Below are positions 44,974-54,329 of a stretch of 64,000 nt of DNA, in pieces (position 1 is the first letter of the stretch; each line of letters opens with the position of its first letter). Origin of the DNA: Roseovarius sp. EL26 (lineage in GTDB: Bacteria; Pseudomonadota; Alphaproteobacteria; Rhodobacterales; Rhodobacteraceae); NCBI RefSeq assembly GCF_900327775.1, contig NZ_OUMZ01000007.1, forward strand, positions 1,413,606 through 1,477,605, in the 5' to 3' direction. The position numbers were made by a program, and so were the translations under genes. The notes beneath the pieces were generated by a model. That model was not told where the DNA came from and ran no database searches. It worked only from the letters and a program-made list of their open reading frames with translations.

Positions 44974-45438
44974 ATGAAACGTATCTTAATTCCCGCATTT
45001 ATTGCCGTGAGCGTCACAGCCGCATTTGCCGAAAATGAAGTTGCCACAATGCGCGGCACTACACCTTTAGACGAGGTCGGCGCTCCGCAAACCTTTCCGA
45101 AGGTTATCAATTCTGACATCCGTGAAGTGCGCAATTACCCAGAACAGCCCCCTGTTATTCCACATAAGATTGACAATTATCAGATTGATTTGAAGTTCAA
45201 TAAATGTCTGGATTGCCATTCACGTACCGCCATCGAAGTCAGTCAGGCGCCGATGGTGTCGGTGACACATTTTATGGACCGAGACGGGCAGTTTCTAACC
45301 TCGGTGTCACCGCGTCGATACTTTTGCACGCAATGTCACGTCCCCCAGTCAGATTCCAAACTGTTGCTAGAGAACACCTTTGTCGATGTGGATGAGGTGC
45401 TGACCTACATCCAATCGCAAGAAGGAGAAAAGGAATGA
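44974..45438 (+). CDS. napB: Diheme cytochrome NapB
   Basis: A periplasmic small subunit that passes electrons to NapA. The 154-aa precursor begins with a Sec signal peptide ([18 protein letters not shown]). Two c-type heme sites are visible, CLDCH and CTQCH, with distal histidines in the spacer. The ATG at 44974 sits six bases after GAGGAGG; an earlier in-frame ATG overlaps that site. It overlaps napC by 4 bases. Confidence 0.95.
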   Translation: MKRILIPAFIAVSVTAAFAENEVATMRGTTPLDEVGAPQTFPKVINSDIREVRNYPEQPPVIPHKIDNYQIDLKFNKCLDCHSRTAIEVSQAPMVSVTHFMDRDGQFLTSVSPRRYFCTQCHVPQSDSKLLLENTFVDVDEVLTYIQSQEGEKE

Positions 45439-46070
45439 GGCGCTTGATCTCACGTATCTGGTCGATCATGCGCAAACCGGCGACTCATCTGTCGCTTGGG
45501 TTTCTGACCATCGGCGGCTTTGTGATGGGCATCATTTTCTGGGGTGGTTTTAACACTGCGCTTGAACTGACGAACACCGAGAAATTCTGCACCAGCTGTC
45601 ATGAAATGCGCGACAATGTCTTTGTGGAATTGCAATCAACCGTGCATTACTCGAACGCCTCGGGTGTTCGGGCAACCTGCCCCGATTGTCACGTGCCACA
45701 TGCCTGGTCTTCAAAGATTGCACGTAAGATGGCGGCCTCCAAAGAGGTTTACGGCAAAATCTTTGGCACCATCAGCACACGAGAAAAGTTTCAGGAAAAA
45801 CGGTTAGACCTGGCTCAACACGAATGGGCACGGTTCGAAGCCAACGATAGTCTGGAATGCCGCAATTGCCACTCGGATGAAAGTATGGATATCACTCTGC
45901 AAAGCAAACGCGCCGCAGAAGCTCATGAACGGTTTTTGTTCACGGGTGAGAAAACCTGTATTTCCTGTCACAAAGGCATCGCGCATGAGTTGCCAAATAT
46001 GGGTGATGCCGCGCTTCACAACAATATCGATCAGGCAAGTGTGAAATCCTACCTCAAACAGGTTGAGTGA
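45435..46070 (+). CDS. napC: Membrane tetraheme cytochrome NapC
   Basis: A NapC/NirT-family quinol dehydrogenase, 211 aa. One N-terminal membrane helix ([16 protein letters not shown]) is followed by four heme sites: [23 protein letters not shown] and CISCHKG. It oxidises quinol in the membrane and feeds NapB. It is the last gene of napEFDABC; napG, napH, napK and napL are absent here. Confidence 0.96.
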   Translation: MRRLISRIWSIMRKPATHLSLGFLTIGGFVMGIIFWGGFNTALELTNTEKFCTSCHEMRDNVFVELQSTVHYSNASGVRATCPDCHVPHAWSSKIARKMAASKEVYGKIFGTISTREKFQEKRLDLAQHEWARFEANDSLECRNCHSDESMDITLQSKRAAEAHERFLFTGEKTCISCHKGIAHELPNMGDAALHNNIDQASVKSYLKQVE

Positions 46071-46390
46071 TATTGCTAAGATTACGGCCTAATATGATAT
46101 CTGTTGATGTTATTATTGGGCTGTGTTCAATCTGCATGCCCAATCAGGAACTGCTTAATTGGTGCGGATGAGGTTATGACAATGACAGACGCCAGCTTAA
46201 GTACTCAAAACGATTTCTGCTACACTTCCACAGGTTGCCACAAGTAGACATTCTCTGCGGCCGCGAAAAATGTCATATTGGGCTCTAACCAGACGTTCAG
46301 ACATGTTACATTCCAACCTCACATCTCACCCCATCACAAAAAAGCCCACCCCTTTCAGGGTGAGCCAGTACGGGAGGGCTTTTGATGAAG
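46071..46390. other. 320-bp region between napC and aepW
   Basis: No gene of note; a 23-codon frame from 46186 has no support. The right end holds a terminator hairpin (listed). No separate nap terminator with a T-run was found. Confidence 0.5.
46340..46383 (-). terminator. Terminator after the aminoethylphosphonate operon
   Basis: AAAAGCCC (46340-46347) and GGGCTTTT (46376-46383) form the outer stem, with an inner ACCC/GGGT hairpin. Read on the minus strand the tail is TTTTTT, so it terminates aepXVW transcription just after the aepW stop at 46391. It may also act for nap. Confidence 0.75.
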
Positions 46391-48406
46391 TTACCTGTTT
46401 CGCCAGCGTTGGGTGCGGGACAGAACGCCGCGAGAGACCAGCAAATGAAGGATCCGCGCACCTGCGTTGGTGTAGAAAATCATCATCCCCATCGCCGCCG
46501 CAGGGGCAATGTCACCCGCATCATCCATGTTCAGCACCGCGATCGAGGCCAGCGTCGTGCTAGGCGAGTACAAGAACACCACTGCTGATACCGTCGTCAT
46601 CGCATTCACAAAGATATAGATCGAGATATCCAGAATGGCAGGCAGGCAAACCGGCACAGTGACACGGCCAAACAGCTTCAGCGTGGGCTGTTTTAACGAT
46701 GCTGATACCGATTCAAATTCGCGGTCCATCTGTTTCAACGCCGTCACCGCCGTCAGATGCGATACCGTATAGAAGTGCGTCACAGTACAGATCACTAGAA
46801 TAGCCATCGTGCCGTAAATCGCATTCAACGGATTAGACGGGTTGTTGAAAAAGAAGATATACGCCAATCCCAACACCATGCCCGGAATGGCCATCGGCAA
46901 CATCGCCGCCATCTGAAACACCGCCCGTCCGGTTTTGAAGCCGTTGGATTTCTCCACCAGATAAGCCCCGAAGAACACAACCCCGGTGCCAATAATCGCC
47001 GTCAGGAACGCCAGCTTGATCGAATTATAGTACGACCCCCAGCCGCCGCCATCCATGCGGTCAAAGTCATAGTTTTTCAGGCTCAAGCTCAGGTCATAGG
47101 GCCAGAACTTTACCAGTGCCGCAAACTGACAGACTGCCAGAATACCAAGGATGAAAAGCGCAACACAGCTGCAATAGATCAAGAAAATCCGATCAGCCCG
47201 CGGATGTGGGTTGGGTTGATACGGAACCGAGCGCGCCGACAACAGTGCCACCTGTTTTGATTGCACCATCCGATCAATCGTAAAGGCGAGGATCGCCGGG
47301 ATCACCAGAACAACAGACACAACGGCGCCCATCTCAAAGTTCTGCTGCCCGATGACCTGTTTGTAGATATCAACCGCCAAAACATTGAACTGACCGCCGA
47401 TCACCTTGGGTAGGCCAAAATCAGTAATCACCAGATTGAACACGACAAATGCCGCAGAGATCAGGCCATAGCGCGCCCCCGGAATAGTCACCGTCCAGAA
47501 AGTTCGCCACGGCGTTGACCGCAGGCTTGCCGCCGCCTCATATAGCCGAGCATCGGAAATAGCCAAAGCTGTTGAAATGATGATGAACGCATGTGGAAAG
47601 GTGAAAAACACCGAACCAATAACGATCCCTATCGGGCCATAGATACTGGCCCCAAACAGCAGCTCTTTGAGCATGCCCTGATTGCCAAAGAGATAAACCA
47701 GCGCGATCCCCGGTAACAGTGAAGGCACCAGAATTGGAGCCATTGCCACCAGACGGAACAACCCCTTGAAACGCATGCAACTACGGTTCAGCGCGTAGGC
47801 AAACCAGAAAGCAAGCGTCACGGTAATGATCGTACTGATTACCGCTATGACCAGCGAGTTTTTGATCGAATTGAATAGCGCAGGCGTTGAGAAATAGTTG
47901 ATAAAGTTACCCATACCGGTGGATTTTTCCGGCCGCAGCTGCACCCGGCGAAAGGTATTGCTGTCCAACTCAACCCAATTCGTGCCGGTTTTCAGATCAG
48001 AGCCAACCAGAAACCGGCCGGTATCTGTCGTATTGCGAAGCTGGTACATCACCGGACTGCGGAAACTGAAATCCGGGAAAAACTGCGTCAGGCTCAAACG
48101 GCTATCTGAGCTGGCAATCAGATCATTGTCGCTCACAATTCCTTGCTCGGCATTCAACTGGGCTGGTGTTAGGATCTCACCACTATAGGCGCCCTGCTCA
48201 TCGCTGACTTGAATTTCATAGGCCGACAGATCGAACATATAGGTTGAAAAGCTTTTCGATAGCATCGCCGTCAGTGGAAACACCATTGTCACAACCAGAT
48301 AGATCGCGATTACCATCATGCTCAGCCGCATGATGATGTCGTCGCGACTTAGCTTGCCTTTGATGATTGGGCCATCAGGCAATGTCTCATGGTGGACGTC
48401 CGCCAT
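46391..48406 (-). CDS. aepW: 2-aminoethylphosphonate ABC transporter, fused permease
   Basis: A 671-aa inner-membrane permease with two BPD_transp_1 domains in one chain, like FbpB-type iron permeases and PhnU/AepW-type phosphonate permeases. The EAA-like loops are AASLRSTPWRTFWTVTIPG and SASLKQPTLKLFGRVTVPV. An unusual periplasmic insert of about 125 residues lies between the first membrane helix and the first domain (about residues 55-185). The start overlaps the aepV stop by one base (TAATG). The phosphonate assignment rests on the binding protein. Confidence 0.8.
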   Translation of the reverse strand: MADVHHETLPDGPIIKGKLSRDDIIMRLSMMVIAIYLVVTMVFPLTAMLSKSFSTYMFDLSAYEIQVSDEQGAYSGEILTPAQLNAEQGIVSDNDLIASSDSRLSLTQFFPDFSFRSPVMYQLRNTTDTGRFLVGSDLKTGTNWVELDSNTFRRVQLRPEKSTGMGNFINYFSTPALFNSIKNSLVIAVISTIITVTLAFWFAYALNRSCMRFKGLFRLVAMAPILVPSLLPGIALVYLFGNQGMLKELLFGASIYGPIGIVIGSVFFTFPHAFIIISTALAISDARLYEAAASLRSTPWRTFWTVTIPGARYGLISAAFVVFNLVITDFGLPKVIGGQFNVLAVDIYKQVIGQQNFEMGAVVSVVLVIPAILAFTIDRMVQSKQVALLSARSVPYQPNPHPRADRIFLIYCSCVALFILGILAVCQFAALVKFWPYDLSLSLKNYDFDRMDGGGWGSYYNSIKLAFLTAIIGTGVVFFGAYLVEKSNGFKTGRAVFQMAAMLPMAIPGMVLGLAYIFFFNNPSNPLNAIYGTMAILVICTVTHFYTVSHLTAVTALKQMDREFESVSASLKQPTLKLFGRVTVPVCLPAILDISIYIFVNAMTTVSAVVFLYSPSTTLASIAVLNMDDAGDIAPAAAMGMMIFYTNAGARILHLLVSRGVLSRTQRWRNR

Positions 48407-49554
48407 TACGAACCCTCCCTCGGAGCAAAGGCCATCAAACGATTCTGTGGCAGCTCGATCACCATGGATTTGCCCTCAGCCAATTCCAATCTGCGCACTG
48501 CATTAATCGAGAAATCGGCGATTAGCTCTTCTTTGCCAAAAGTCTCATGCCGCAAGCGACACCGCCAGAATGAACCAAGATATTCCATTTCTCCGACGAC
48601 AACTTGGAACGCGTTTTCCTGAGTCGTAATCTCATCCGGCGCCCCCGGGGACCGCGCGCCATCGCCATGCGGAATGACATCCTCAGGCCGGATCGCGGCA
48701 ACAATGCGTTCTCCTGCAGCAAATGAATGGGCTTCACATTTCAAGGTGCGGCCACCGATCTCAATGGCCTCTTTCGAACCTGCGTTGGCTGAAATCTGGT
48801 TCATCTCACCAATAAAGTCCGCCACGAACAGATTCGCGGGATGTCGGTAAATTTCGGTCGGGGTGCCGATCTGTTCGATCACCCCGTGGTTCATCACCAC
48901 AATCCGGTCGGCCATCGCGAGGGCCTCTTCCTGATCGTGGGTCACCATAACGGTTGTCACGCCCAGTTGGCGCTGCAGTTCCTTGATCTCATGGCGTAGG
49001 TGCACCCGCACCTTTGCATCCAACGCTGATAGCGGCTCGTCCAGTAACAAAAGCCCCGGATTGGTCGCAATCGCACGTGCCAGCGCGATCCGCTGCTGTT
49101 GCCCACCGGACAATTGCGCAGGGTATTTCTTGCCTTGCTCTGGCAGCCCGACAAGTTCCAACAGCTCAGCAACACGCGATTTAATCTCTGGCTTACTGCG
49201 CCCGGTGTTTTCCAGACCAAAGGCAATGTTGCTTTCAATCGTCAGGTTCGGAAACAGCGCGTATGATTGAAACACAATCCCAAAGTCCCGCTCAGAGGGC
49301 GGCAGATTGGTGACATCTTTATCAGCTTGAATGACTGACCCTTTGGTCGGCAGGTCCAGGCCAGCAATGGCACGCAACAGTGTGGTTTTGCCACAGCCTG
49401 ATGGCCCAAGAAAGCAGATGAATTCGCGTTCATTGATATTCAGAGAGATATCCTTGAGCGCCAGGAAATCTCCGAAAGCTTTCCACAGGTTGTCAATGCT
49501 CAAGTACTGCGGGGGAATGGCGGTCGCCTCGGTCACGGGGAACGTCCTTATCAT
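48406..49554 (-). CDS. aepV: 2-aminoethylphosphonate ABC transporter ATPase
   Basis: A 382-aa ATPase of the CUT/FbpC-like group. Walker A is GPSGCGKTT (near residue 52), the Q-loop FQSYALFPN, signature LSGGQQQR, Walker B LLLLDEP and H-loop VTHDQEEA. A C-terminal TOBE-type domain covers residues 290-370. It powers import through AepW. Translationally coupled to aepW. Confidence 0.88.
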   Translation of the reverse strand: MIRTFPVTEATAIPPQYLSIDNLWKAFGDFLALKDISLNINEREFICFLGPSGCGKTTLLRAIAGLDLPTKGSVIQADKDVTNLPPSERDFGIVFQSYALFPNLTIESNIAFGLENTGRSKPEIKSRVAELLELVGLPEQGKKYPAQLSGGQQQRIALARAIATNPGLLLLDEPLSALDAKVRVHLRHEIKELQRQLGVTTVMVTHDQEEALAMADRIVVMNHGVIEQIGTPTEIYRHPANLFVADFIGEMNQISANAGSKEAIEIGGRTLKCEAHSFAAGERIVAAIRPEDVIPHGDGARSPGAPDEITTQENAFQVVVGEMEYLGSFWRCRLRHETFGKEELIADFSINAVRRLELAEGKSMVIELPQNRLMAFAPREGS

Positions 49555-49652
49555 TGTCGTTTGGAAGTGTTGGTATGTGTCGCGCGATCATCATATTGAC
49601 GTGGCGCGAAAGTCAGAGGGCAGCATTGCCGCCCTCTGCAAGATCCAGACGT

Positions 49653-50675
49653 TTAGTCTTTAGGATCAGACTTGCCATCATAGCGGCTCGCCCATTCCTT
49701 CAAGATCGCAGCGCGGTTGTTGGCCGCATACTCAAAGTCGTTGTCGATCATCGCATCCAACAGGCCCTCTGGGAAATGTTCGACCGGCTTGGCAACACCC
49801 GGCATCGCAACCACGGCGTAGCCGGTGTTGTACATTTCGTTAGCCTCTTTGGTCACGCTGAAATCAACCAGCTGCTGCGCGGCTTCCAGATTGGCAGTGC
49901 CCGCAACAATAGCTGTGGCCTCCATATCCCAGCCAACACCTTCGCTTGGCACGATGATTTCCAGCGGCGCGCCATCAGCTTTGGATTTGGCACCACGGAA
50001 GGCAAAAGAAATCCCAATCGGAATTTCACCAGATGCCGCCAGTTTACAAGGCTTGGATCCTGAATGCGTATAGCGCGCAATATTTGCGTGCAAACCATCC
50101 ATGTATTCCCAGCCACCCTCTTCGCCAAACAGCTGCAACCAGCTAGAGACGTCTAGGAAACCAGTGCCCGAGGAATTCGGGTTCGGCATGATGAGATGAC
50201 CTTCATACTGTGGGTCTGTCAGATCCTGCCAAGAGGTCGGTGGCGTCAGGCCTTCTTTTTCGGCTTCAACCGTGTTGTAGCAAATTGCGGCCACCCAGGC
50301 ATCCATGCCAACCCAGCTTGGAGGGCTGTCACCGTCAACGAACTTTGGATCGAGTGCATCTAGACCTGCAGGAGCATAGGCCTCGAGCATGCCCTCAGCT
50401 TTGAGCAAAAGCAAAGATGTGCCGGCCAGTCCCCAGACCACATCCGCCTGCGGATTATCCCGCTCAGCCAGAAGTTTTGCGGTGATAACACCTGTGGAAT
50501 CACGCACCCAGTTGATTTTGACATCCGGGTAGGATTTGTTGAACGTTTCAGCGTAGCGCGCCAGATCTTCCGCCTCAACCGCAGTATAGACTGTCAGCTC
50601 CGTTTCGGCAGCTGCAGTTGTCGCTGCAATCGCGCCAGCCGCCAGGCTCATCAAAAGTGATTTCGTTAGTTTCAT
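49653..50675 (-). CDS. aepX: 2-aminoethylphosphonate-binding protein
   Basis: A 340-aa periplasmic binding protein with a Sec signal (cleavage after AAA near residue 23). The mature part starts ELTVYTAVEAEDLARYAETF and carries RDSTGVITAKLLAERDNPQADVVWG (in parts), PTSWQDLTDP, MPNPNSSGTGFLDVS and YTHSGSKPCKLAASGE. These match, in my memory of the family, the marine AepX group known to bind 2-aminoethylphosphonate tightly. A GAGGAG site precedes the ATG. Phosphonate-degrading genes such as phnWX are not in the window. Confidence 0.82.
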   Translation of the reverse strand: MKLTKSLLMSLAAGAIAATTAAAETELTVYTAVEAEDLARYAETFNKSYPDVKINWVRDSTGVITAKLLAERDNPQADVVWGLAGTSLLLLKAEGMLEAYAPAGLDALDPKFVDGDSPPSWVGMDAWVAAICYNTVEAEKEGLTPPTSWQDLTDPQYEGHLIMPNPNSSGTGFLDVSSWLQLFGEEGGWEYMDGLHANIARYTHSGSKPCKLAASGEIPIGISFAFRGAKSKADGAPLEIIVPSEGVGWDMEATAIVAGTANLEAAQQLVDFSVTKEANEMYNTGYAVVAMPGVAKPVEHFPEGLLDAMIDNDFEYAANNRAAILKEWASRYDGKSDPKD

Positions 50676-51338
50676 GGATAGCTCCTCTTCTGTCGGGTCT
50701 CTTTAGCGACACTGTGTGACACTTTTGCTATGTCGTTCTGTTCGCGGTAACTTTTTGTACTTGTCGAATTTGGCCAAATCTAAATTTGACATTCTTATAG
50801 TGATCAAAGGAAACGTCGGCGTAATTATGCCTTAGGGCAAATTGATATTTCCTACATATGTATAAATTTATTTAATACCTCCTTCTTCAACCTTAACATC
50901 ACGTGTCCGCCTCAACCAAGTCAGAGCTCCTACAGACGCTCCCAAACGGAACAAGTCTGTGAATTTCACGTTTGTAAAATTGTTTCCATAATTATTACGC
51001 CTGTCAATAATTTTACTGAAAAAAATTTGTCAGGCCATAAATTTTTGTAAAATTCCCACCACAGAAAAACCCATATTAAGATAATAAATGTAGATTGCCG
51101 CAAAAACTCAAAGCTGATGCAAACATGTGCTGTGTTTTGCTCTCACTGTGCCCCTTTCCTTATCAGCACGGGCTAATGTAACCTCGTCGTAAAGCTGCGG
51201 TTTCCAATCCCGAATCCCTTGACGAGGGATCGCTTTGGGCCTAAAGACCGGCGAATAGAATTCCGGGTACTGCTGTTGGCGGTGCCCATTTGCATTGCGG
51301 GGGCGAAATCACACCCTGCCAAAGACGAGGATAAACCA
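50676..51338. other. 663-bp AT-rich region between aepX and rpmB
   Basis: No gene was recognised. It is AT-rich in the middle (about 50840-51090), with GTAAAATT/AATTTTAC repeats. The left end should carry the aepX promoter, with GACAC repeats at 50708-50722. The right end should carry the rpmB promoter. A 136-codon frame open across the right end is only an extension of rpmB. Confidence 0.45.
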
Positions 51339-51629
51339 ATGTCGCGCGTTTGCGAACTGACCGGAAAAGGCCCGATGGTTGGCAACAACTCCAGCCACGC
51401 CAACAACAAAACCAAGCGCCGGTATCTGCCGAACTTGAATGATGTAACACTGCAGTCCGAAACACTGGGCCGTGGCATCAAGTTCCGTATCTCGGCCGCT
51501 GCTCTGCGTAGCGTTGATCACCGCGGTGGTCTGGATGCCTATCTTGCCAAAGCCAAAGACACTGAGCTTTCAACGAATGCTATGAAAGTGAAGAAAGAGA
51601 TCGCCAAAGCACAGGCTGCAGCCGCCTGA
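51339..51629 (+). CDS. rpmB: 50S ribosomal protein L28
   Basis: A 96-aa basic protein of the large ribosomal subunit, with [31 protein letters not shown] (in parts), [14 protein letters not shown] and a C-terminal lysine-rich tail. The ATG at 51339 has GACGAGG upstream and is the family start; the frame open from 51219 adds unrelated residues. It is a single-gene unit ending in a terminator. Confidence 0.98.
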   Translation: MSRVCELTGKGPMVGNNSSHANNKTKRRYLPNLNDVTLQSETLGRGIKFRISAAALRSVDHRGGLDAYLAKAKDTELSTNAMKVKKEIAKAQAAAA

Positions 51630-51653
51630 TCTTTTGGTCTTTAAGTTATTTAG

Positions 51654-51683
51654 CAGCCTCACCTCTTCAGGTGGGGCTGTTTC
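51654..51683 (+). terminator. Rho-independent terminator of rpmB
   Basis: An 11-bp stem (CAGCCTCACCT / AGGTGGGGCTG, one GU pair) with a 4-base CTTC loop is followed by TTTCTATTT. It lies 25 bases after the rpmB stop and before the convergent sirtuin gene. Confidence 0.85.
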
Positions 51684-51696
51684 TATTTGTGCAGGA

Positions 51697-52395
51697 TCAG
51701 TGCCTGTCTGCTAAGATACCAGCCACCCAAGCAGGCACAACTTCCGTCGCCAGACCATAATGCTGCTCATCAAAATCCCGCGAATACGCGGCCTGCTCAA
51801 GATTAAGCTCAACCGTTCTTGCCCCCATACGCCCGGAATGCTGCGCATACGCTGCCGCCGGATATACCTGTCCAGAGGTGCCTATTGAGACGAACAGATC
51901 CGCTGTACTCAAGGCCGGATCGATAACCTCCATGCCATAAGGCACCTCGCCAAACCAAACGATATCCGGTCGCGTTGCCTGTGCACTGCATTGCGGGCAT
52001 TGATCCCCGACCCTCATAACCAACGGGGCCTCCCAACGGTGATCGCAATCATGGCACAACGCCCCGTTCAAGGCCCCATGCATATGCACCACACTCTGGC
52101 TACCCGCACGTTCATGCAAGTCATCAACATTCTGCGTGATGATCAACACTTCGCCCGTAAATTCCCGCTCCAACCGTGCCAGCGCCCCATGCGCCACATT
52201 TGGATTGGCCTTTACCGCCTGCGCCCGCCGCGCATTATAGAACCCATGCACCAGGCCTGGATTGCGCACAAAAGCCTCAGGCGTCGCGACATCCTCAATC
52301 CGGTGCTGTGCCCATAATCCCTCTTCATCCCGAAACGTCCCCAGACCACTTTCTGCTGAAATTCCGGCCCCTGTCAGAATAACGATCTTTTCCAT
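51697..52395 (-). CDS. NAD-dependent protein deacylase, sirtuin family (CobB-like)
   Basis: A 232-aa class III sirtuin that removes acyl groups from lysines using NAD. Motifs: GAGISAESGLGTFRDEEGLW, TQNVDDLHERAG, catalytic HMHG and zinc ligands CHDC and CPQC. The residues AQHRIEDVATPEAF (with Tyr/Arg-type pocket near) suggest the CobB class, which can remove succinyl groups, but this was not confirmed. The ATG at 52395 has GAGGAG upstream; the frame is open to 52548. It is divergent from the phosphatase gene with only 43 bp between start codons. Confidence 0.92.
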   Translation of the reverse strand: MEKIVILTGAGISAESGLGTFRDEEGLWAQHRIEDVATPEAFVRNPGLVHGFYNARRAQAVKANPNVAHGALARLEREFTGEVLIITQNVDDLHERAGSQSVVHMHGALNGALCHDCDHRWEAPLVMRVGDQCPQCSAQATRPDIVWFGEVPYGMEVIDPALSTADLFVSIGTSGQVYPAAAYAQHSGRMGARTVELNLEQAAYSRDFDEQHYGLATEVVPAWVAGILADRH

Positions 52396-52438
52396 GCTCT
52401 TCTCCTCGCTTACCCTCCTGATAAAAGAAGGGGCCACA

Positions 52439-52879
52439 ATGACCAACCGAATCCTTTTTGTCTGTCTTGGCAACATTTGTCGTTCCCCCACGGCTGAAGG
52501 CGTGTTTCGCGCCATCGCCCCTGAAATCACCTGCGAAAGCGCTGGCACCGGCGGCTGGCATGTCGGTGAGCCGCCCTACCCACCGATGCAAAAGGCCGCC
52601 AAAGCGCGCGGCTACGACCTCTCCTCCTTGCGCGCACGCCAATTTCAGGCGCAGGATTTTGAGAGCTTTGATCAGATCATCGTGATGGACGACAACAACT
52701 TGCAAGCCGTTGAACATCAACGCCCCAACGGCAACACAACACCTGTGTATCGATTGACTGATTACCTGTCTGATCCTGAATGGGATCACGTTCCTGATCC
52801 CTATTACACGCGTGAATTTGACCTAACACTGACCATCATTGAACGCGCGCTTGAAAAACTGCACAGTACACTGCCATGA
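52439..52879 (+). CDS. Low-molecular-weight protein-tyrosine phosphatase
   Basis: A 146-aa cytoplasmic phosphatase. The P-loop CLGNICRSP (Cys-x5-Arg) is near residue 9, and the general acid Asp is in DPYY near residue 122. Such enzymes act on phosphotyrosine in polysaccharide-export kinases or on small substrates. The start at 52439 has an AAGGGG site; the open frame to 52262 overlaps the sirtuin gene. No tyrosine kinase is close. Confidence 0.93.
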   Translation: MTNRILFVCLGNICRSPTAEGVFRAIAPEITCESAGTGGWHVGEPPYPPMQKAAKARGYDLSSLRARQFQAQDFESFDQIIVMDDNNLQAVEHQRPNGNTTPVYRLTDYLSDPEWDHVPDPYYTREFDLTLTIIERALEKLHSTLP

Positions 52880-53027
52880 CTTAAGCTCCGCCGTCCATTA
52901 TTGCAGTGGCAGATTTCGAAAATCCGAAGCCGGTTTTAAATATCTTAAAAAACACATTCCCTAACGGCAAATCTTTCTTGTCAGATGGCATAATCCGCTC
53001 CATTTCTTTGGTAAGGAGGATCGCGCC

Positions 53028-54329
53028 ATGCCCATCACATCACTGAAAACTGCCCCCGGACAAGCCCCACAAACCGCCGGTGACGTTGTGGATACGGTTC
53101 AGATCATGTTATCCCGCCTCAAGGCTGGCGGTGCACAGGTGGCGCTGGAGTATGCGCGCCAACTTGATGGCTGGAAAGGTGAGATCAAGGTCATGCAGGC
53201 TGAAATCGAAGCCGCTGTTGCCCGCGTGCCCCAAGACATGAAAGACGACATCGCTTGGGCCCACGATAACATCAGCCGCTTCGCCGCCGCCCAGCGCGCC
53301 ACAGCCCAAGACATGCAGATTGAGTTGCGCCCCGGCCTCATTGCAGGTCAAAAACAGATCCCTTTGGGCGCGGCCGGCTGCTATGTCCCCGGTGGGCGTT
53401 ATACCCATATCGCATCGGCCCTGATGTCCATTGCCACCGCACGCGAGGCCGGTGTTAAAGACATCACTGCGTGCTCCCCCCCGAACGGCGACCAAGGTAT
53501 CCCCGATGAGATGCTCTACGCCATGCAACTTGCTGGCGCGACCCGCATCCTGTGCATCGGTGGGGTCCAAGGCATCGCCGCCATGACCCACGGCCTGTTT
53601 GGTGCCCCCCCAGCTGATATCCTTGTCGGCCCCGGCAACGCCTATGTGGCAGAGGCCAAGCGTCAACTCTTTGGCCCGATCGGCATCGATATGTTCGCAG
53701 GTCCCACCGACAGTCTGGTTCTGGCGGATAAAACCGCCGATCCTGAAACCGTTGCAATCGATCTGGTCAGCCAGGCTGAACATGGCGCAAATTCTCCGGT
53801 TTGGCTCGCCACCACTCACAAACCGCTGGCCGATCAGGTCATGGCCCGCATTCCGGCCCTGATCGACGATCTGCCAGAACCAAACCGAAGCGCGGCAGAG
53901 CAAGCCTGGGCCGATCTGGGCGAGGTTACCTTGTGCGATACCGCCGAAGACATGGCGCAATACGCTGATGACATGGCCGCCGAGCACCTGCATGTGCAAG
54001 CTGACGATCTGCCGTGGTGGCGCAACCGCTTACAGGCTTACGGATCTTTGTTCTTGGGTGAAGACACCACCGTGTCCTTTGGTGACAAGGCGGCAGGCCC
54101 CAACCACGTTCTGCCGACATCCGGCGCCGCGCGTTACACCGGCGGCCTGTCGGTTCACAAGTTCCTCAAGACCGTAACTTGGCAAGAAGTGGACGAGCGT
54201 GTTCTGCCCGATCTGGCTCGCGTCACCGCCAGCATCAGCCGGGCCGAGCGGATGGAGGGGCACGCCCGTGCTGCAGACATTCGTTTGGAAAAGCTGTCAC
54301 ACCACCTGAAAGTGGCTGCAAACCACTAA
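53028..54329 (+). CDS. hpsN: HisD-family dehydrogenase, sulfopropanediol dehydrogenase-like (HpsN)
   Basis: A 433-aa zinc-dependent, NAD-linked dehydrogenase. HisD-fold signs are AAGCYVPGGRYTHIAS, GPGNAYVAEAKR, the zinc/substrate segment SQAEHGANSPVW, catalytic AAEHLHV and the C-terminal RMEGHARAADIRL. The N-terminus and the stretch VLPTSGAARYTGGLSVHKF resemble HpsN, which oxidises (R)-2,3-dihydroxypropane-1-sulfonate to sulfolactate, more than true histidinol dehydrogenase. Context agrees: CuyA, the cysteate lyase, is next door, and no his genes are near. It has an AAGGAGGA site and overlaps the convergent LysR gene by 4 bases. Confidence 0.75.
   Translation: MPITSLKTAPGQAPQTAGDVVDTVQIMLSRLKAGGAQVALEYARQLDGWKGEIKVMQAEIEAAVARVPQDMKDDIAWAHDNISRFAAAQRATAQDMQIELRPGLIAGQKQIPLGAAGCYVPGGRYTHIASALMSIATAREAGVKDITACSPPNGDQGIPDEMLYAMQLAGATRILCIGGVQGIAAMTHGLFGAPPADILVGPGNAYVAEAKRQLFGPIGIDMFAGPTDSLVLADKTADPETVAIDLVSQAEHGANSPVWLATTHKPLADQVMARIPALIDDLPEPNRSAAEQAWADLGEVTLCDTAEDMAQYADDMAAEHLHVQADDLPWWRNRLQAYGSLFLGEDTTVSFGDKAAGPNHVLPTSGAARYTGGLSVHKFLKTVTWQEVDERVLPDLARVTASISRAERMEGHARAADIRLEKLSHHLKVAANH

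Noticed and set aside
46186..46257. 23-codon frame after napC
   Set aside because: Too short, no clear ribosome site and no similarity to nap-associated small proteins.
53109..53999. 296-codon open frame antisense to the hpsN-like gene
   Set aside because: The sense gene has clear HisD-family motifs across its length; the antisense frame resembles nothing and has no ribosome site.
53028..54329. Annotation as histidinol dehydrogenase hisD
   Set aside because: The fold is HisD, but the N-terminus and neighbours fit HpsN better and no other his gene is near. A final decision needs phylogeny.
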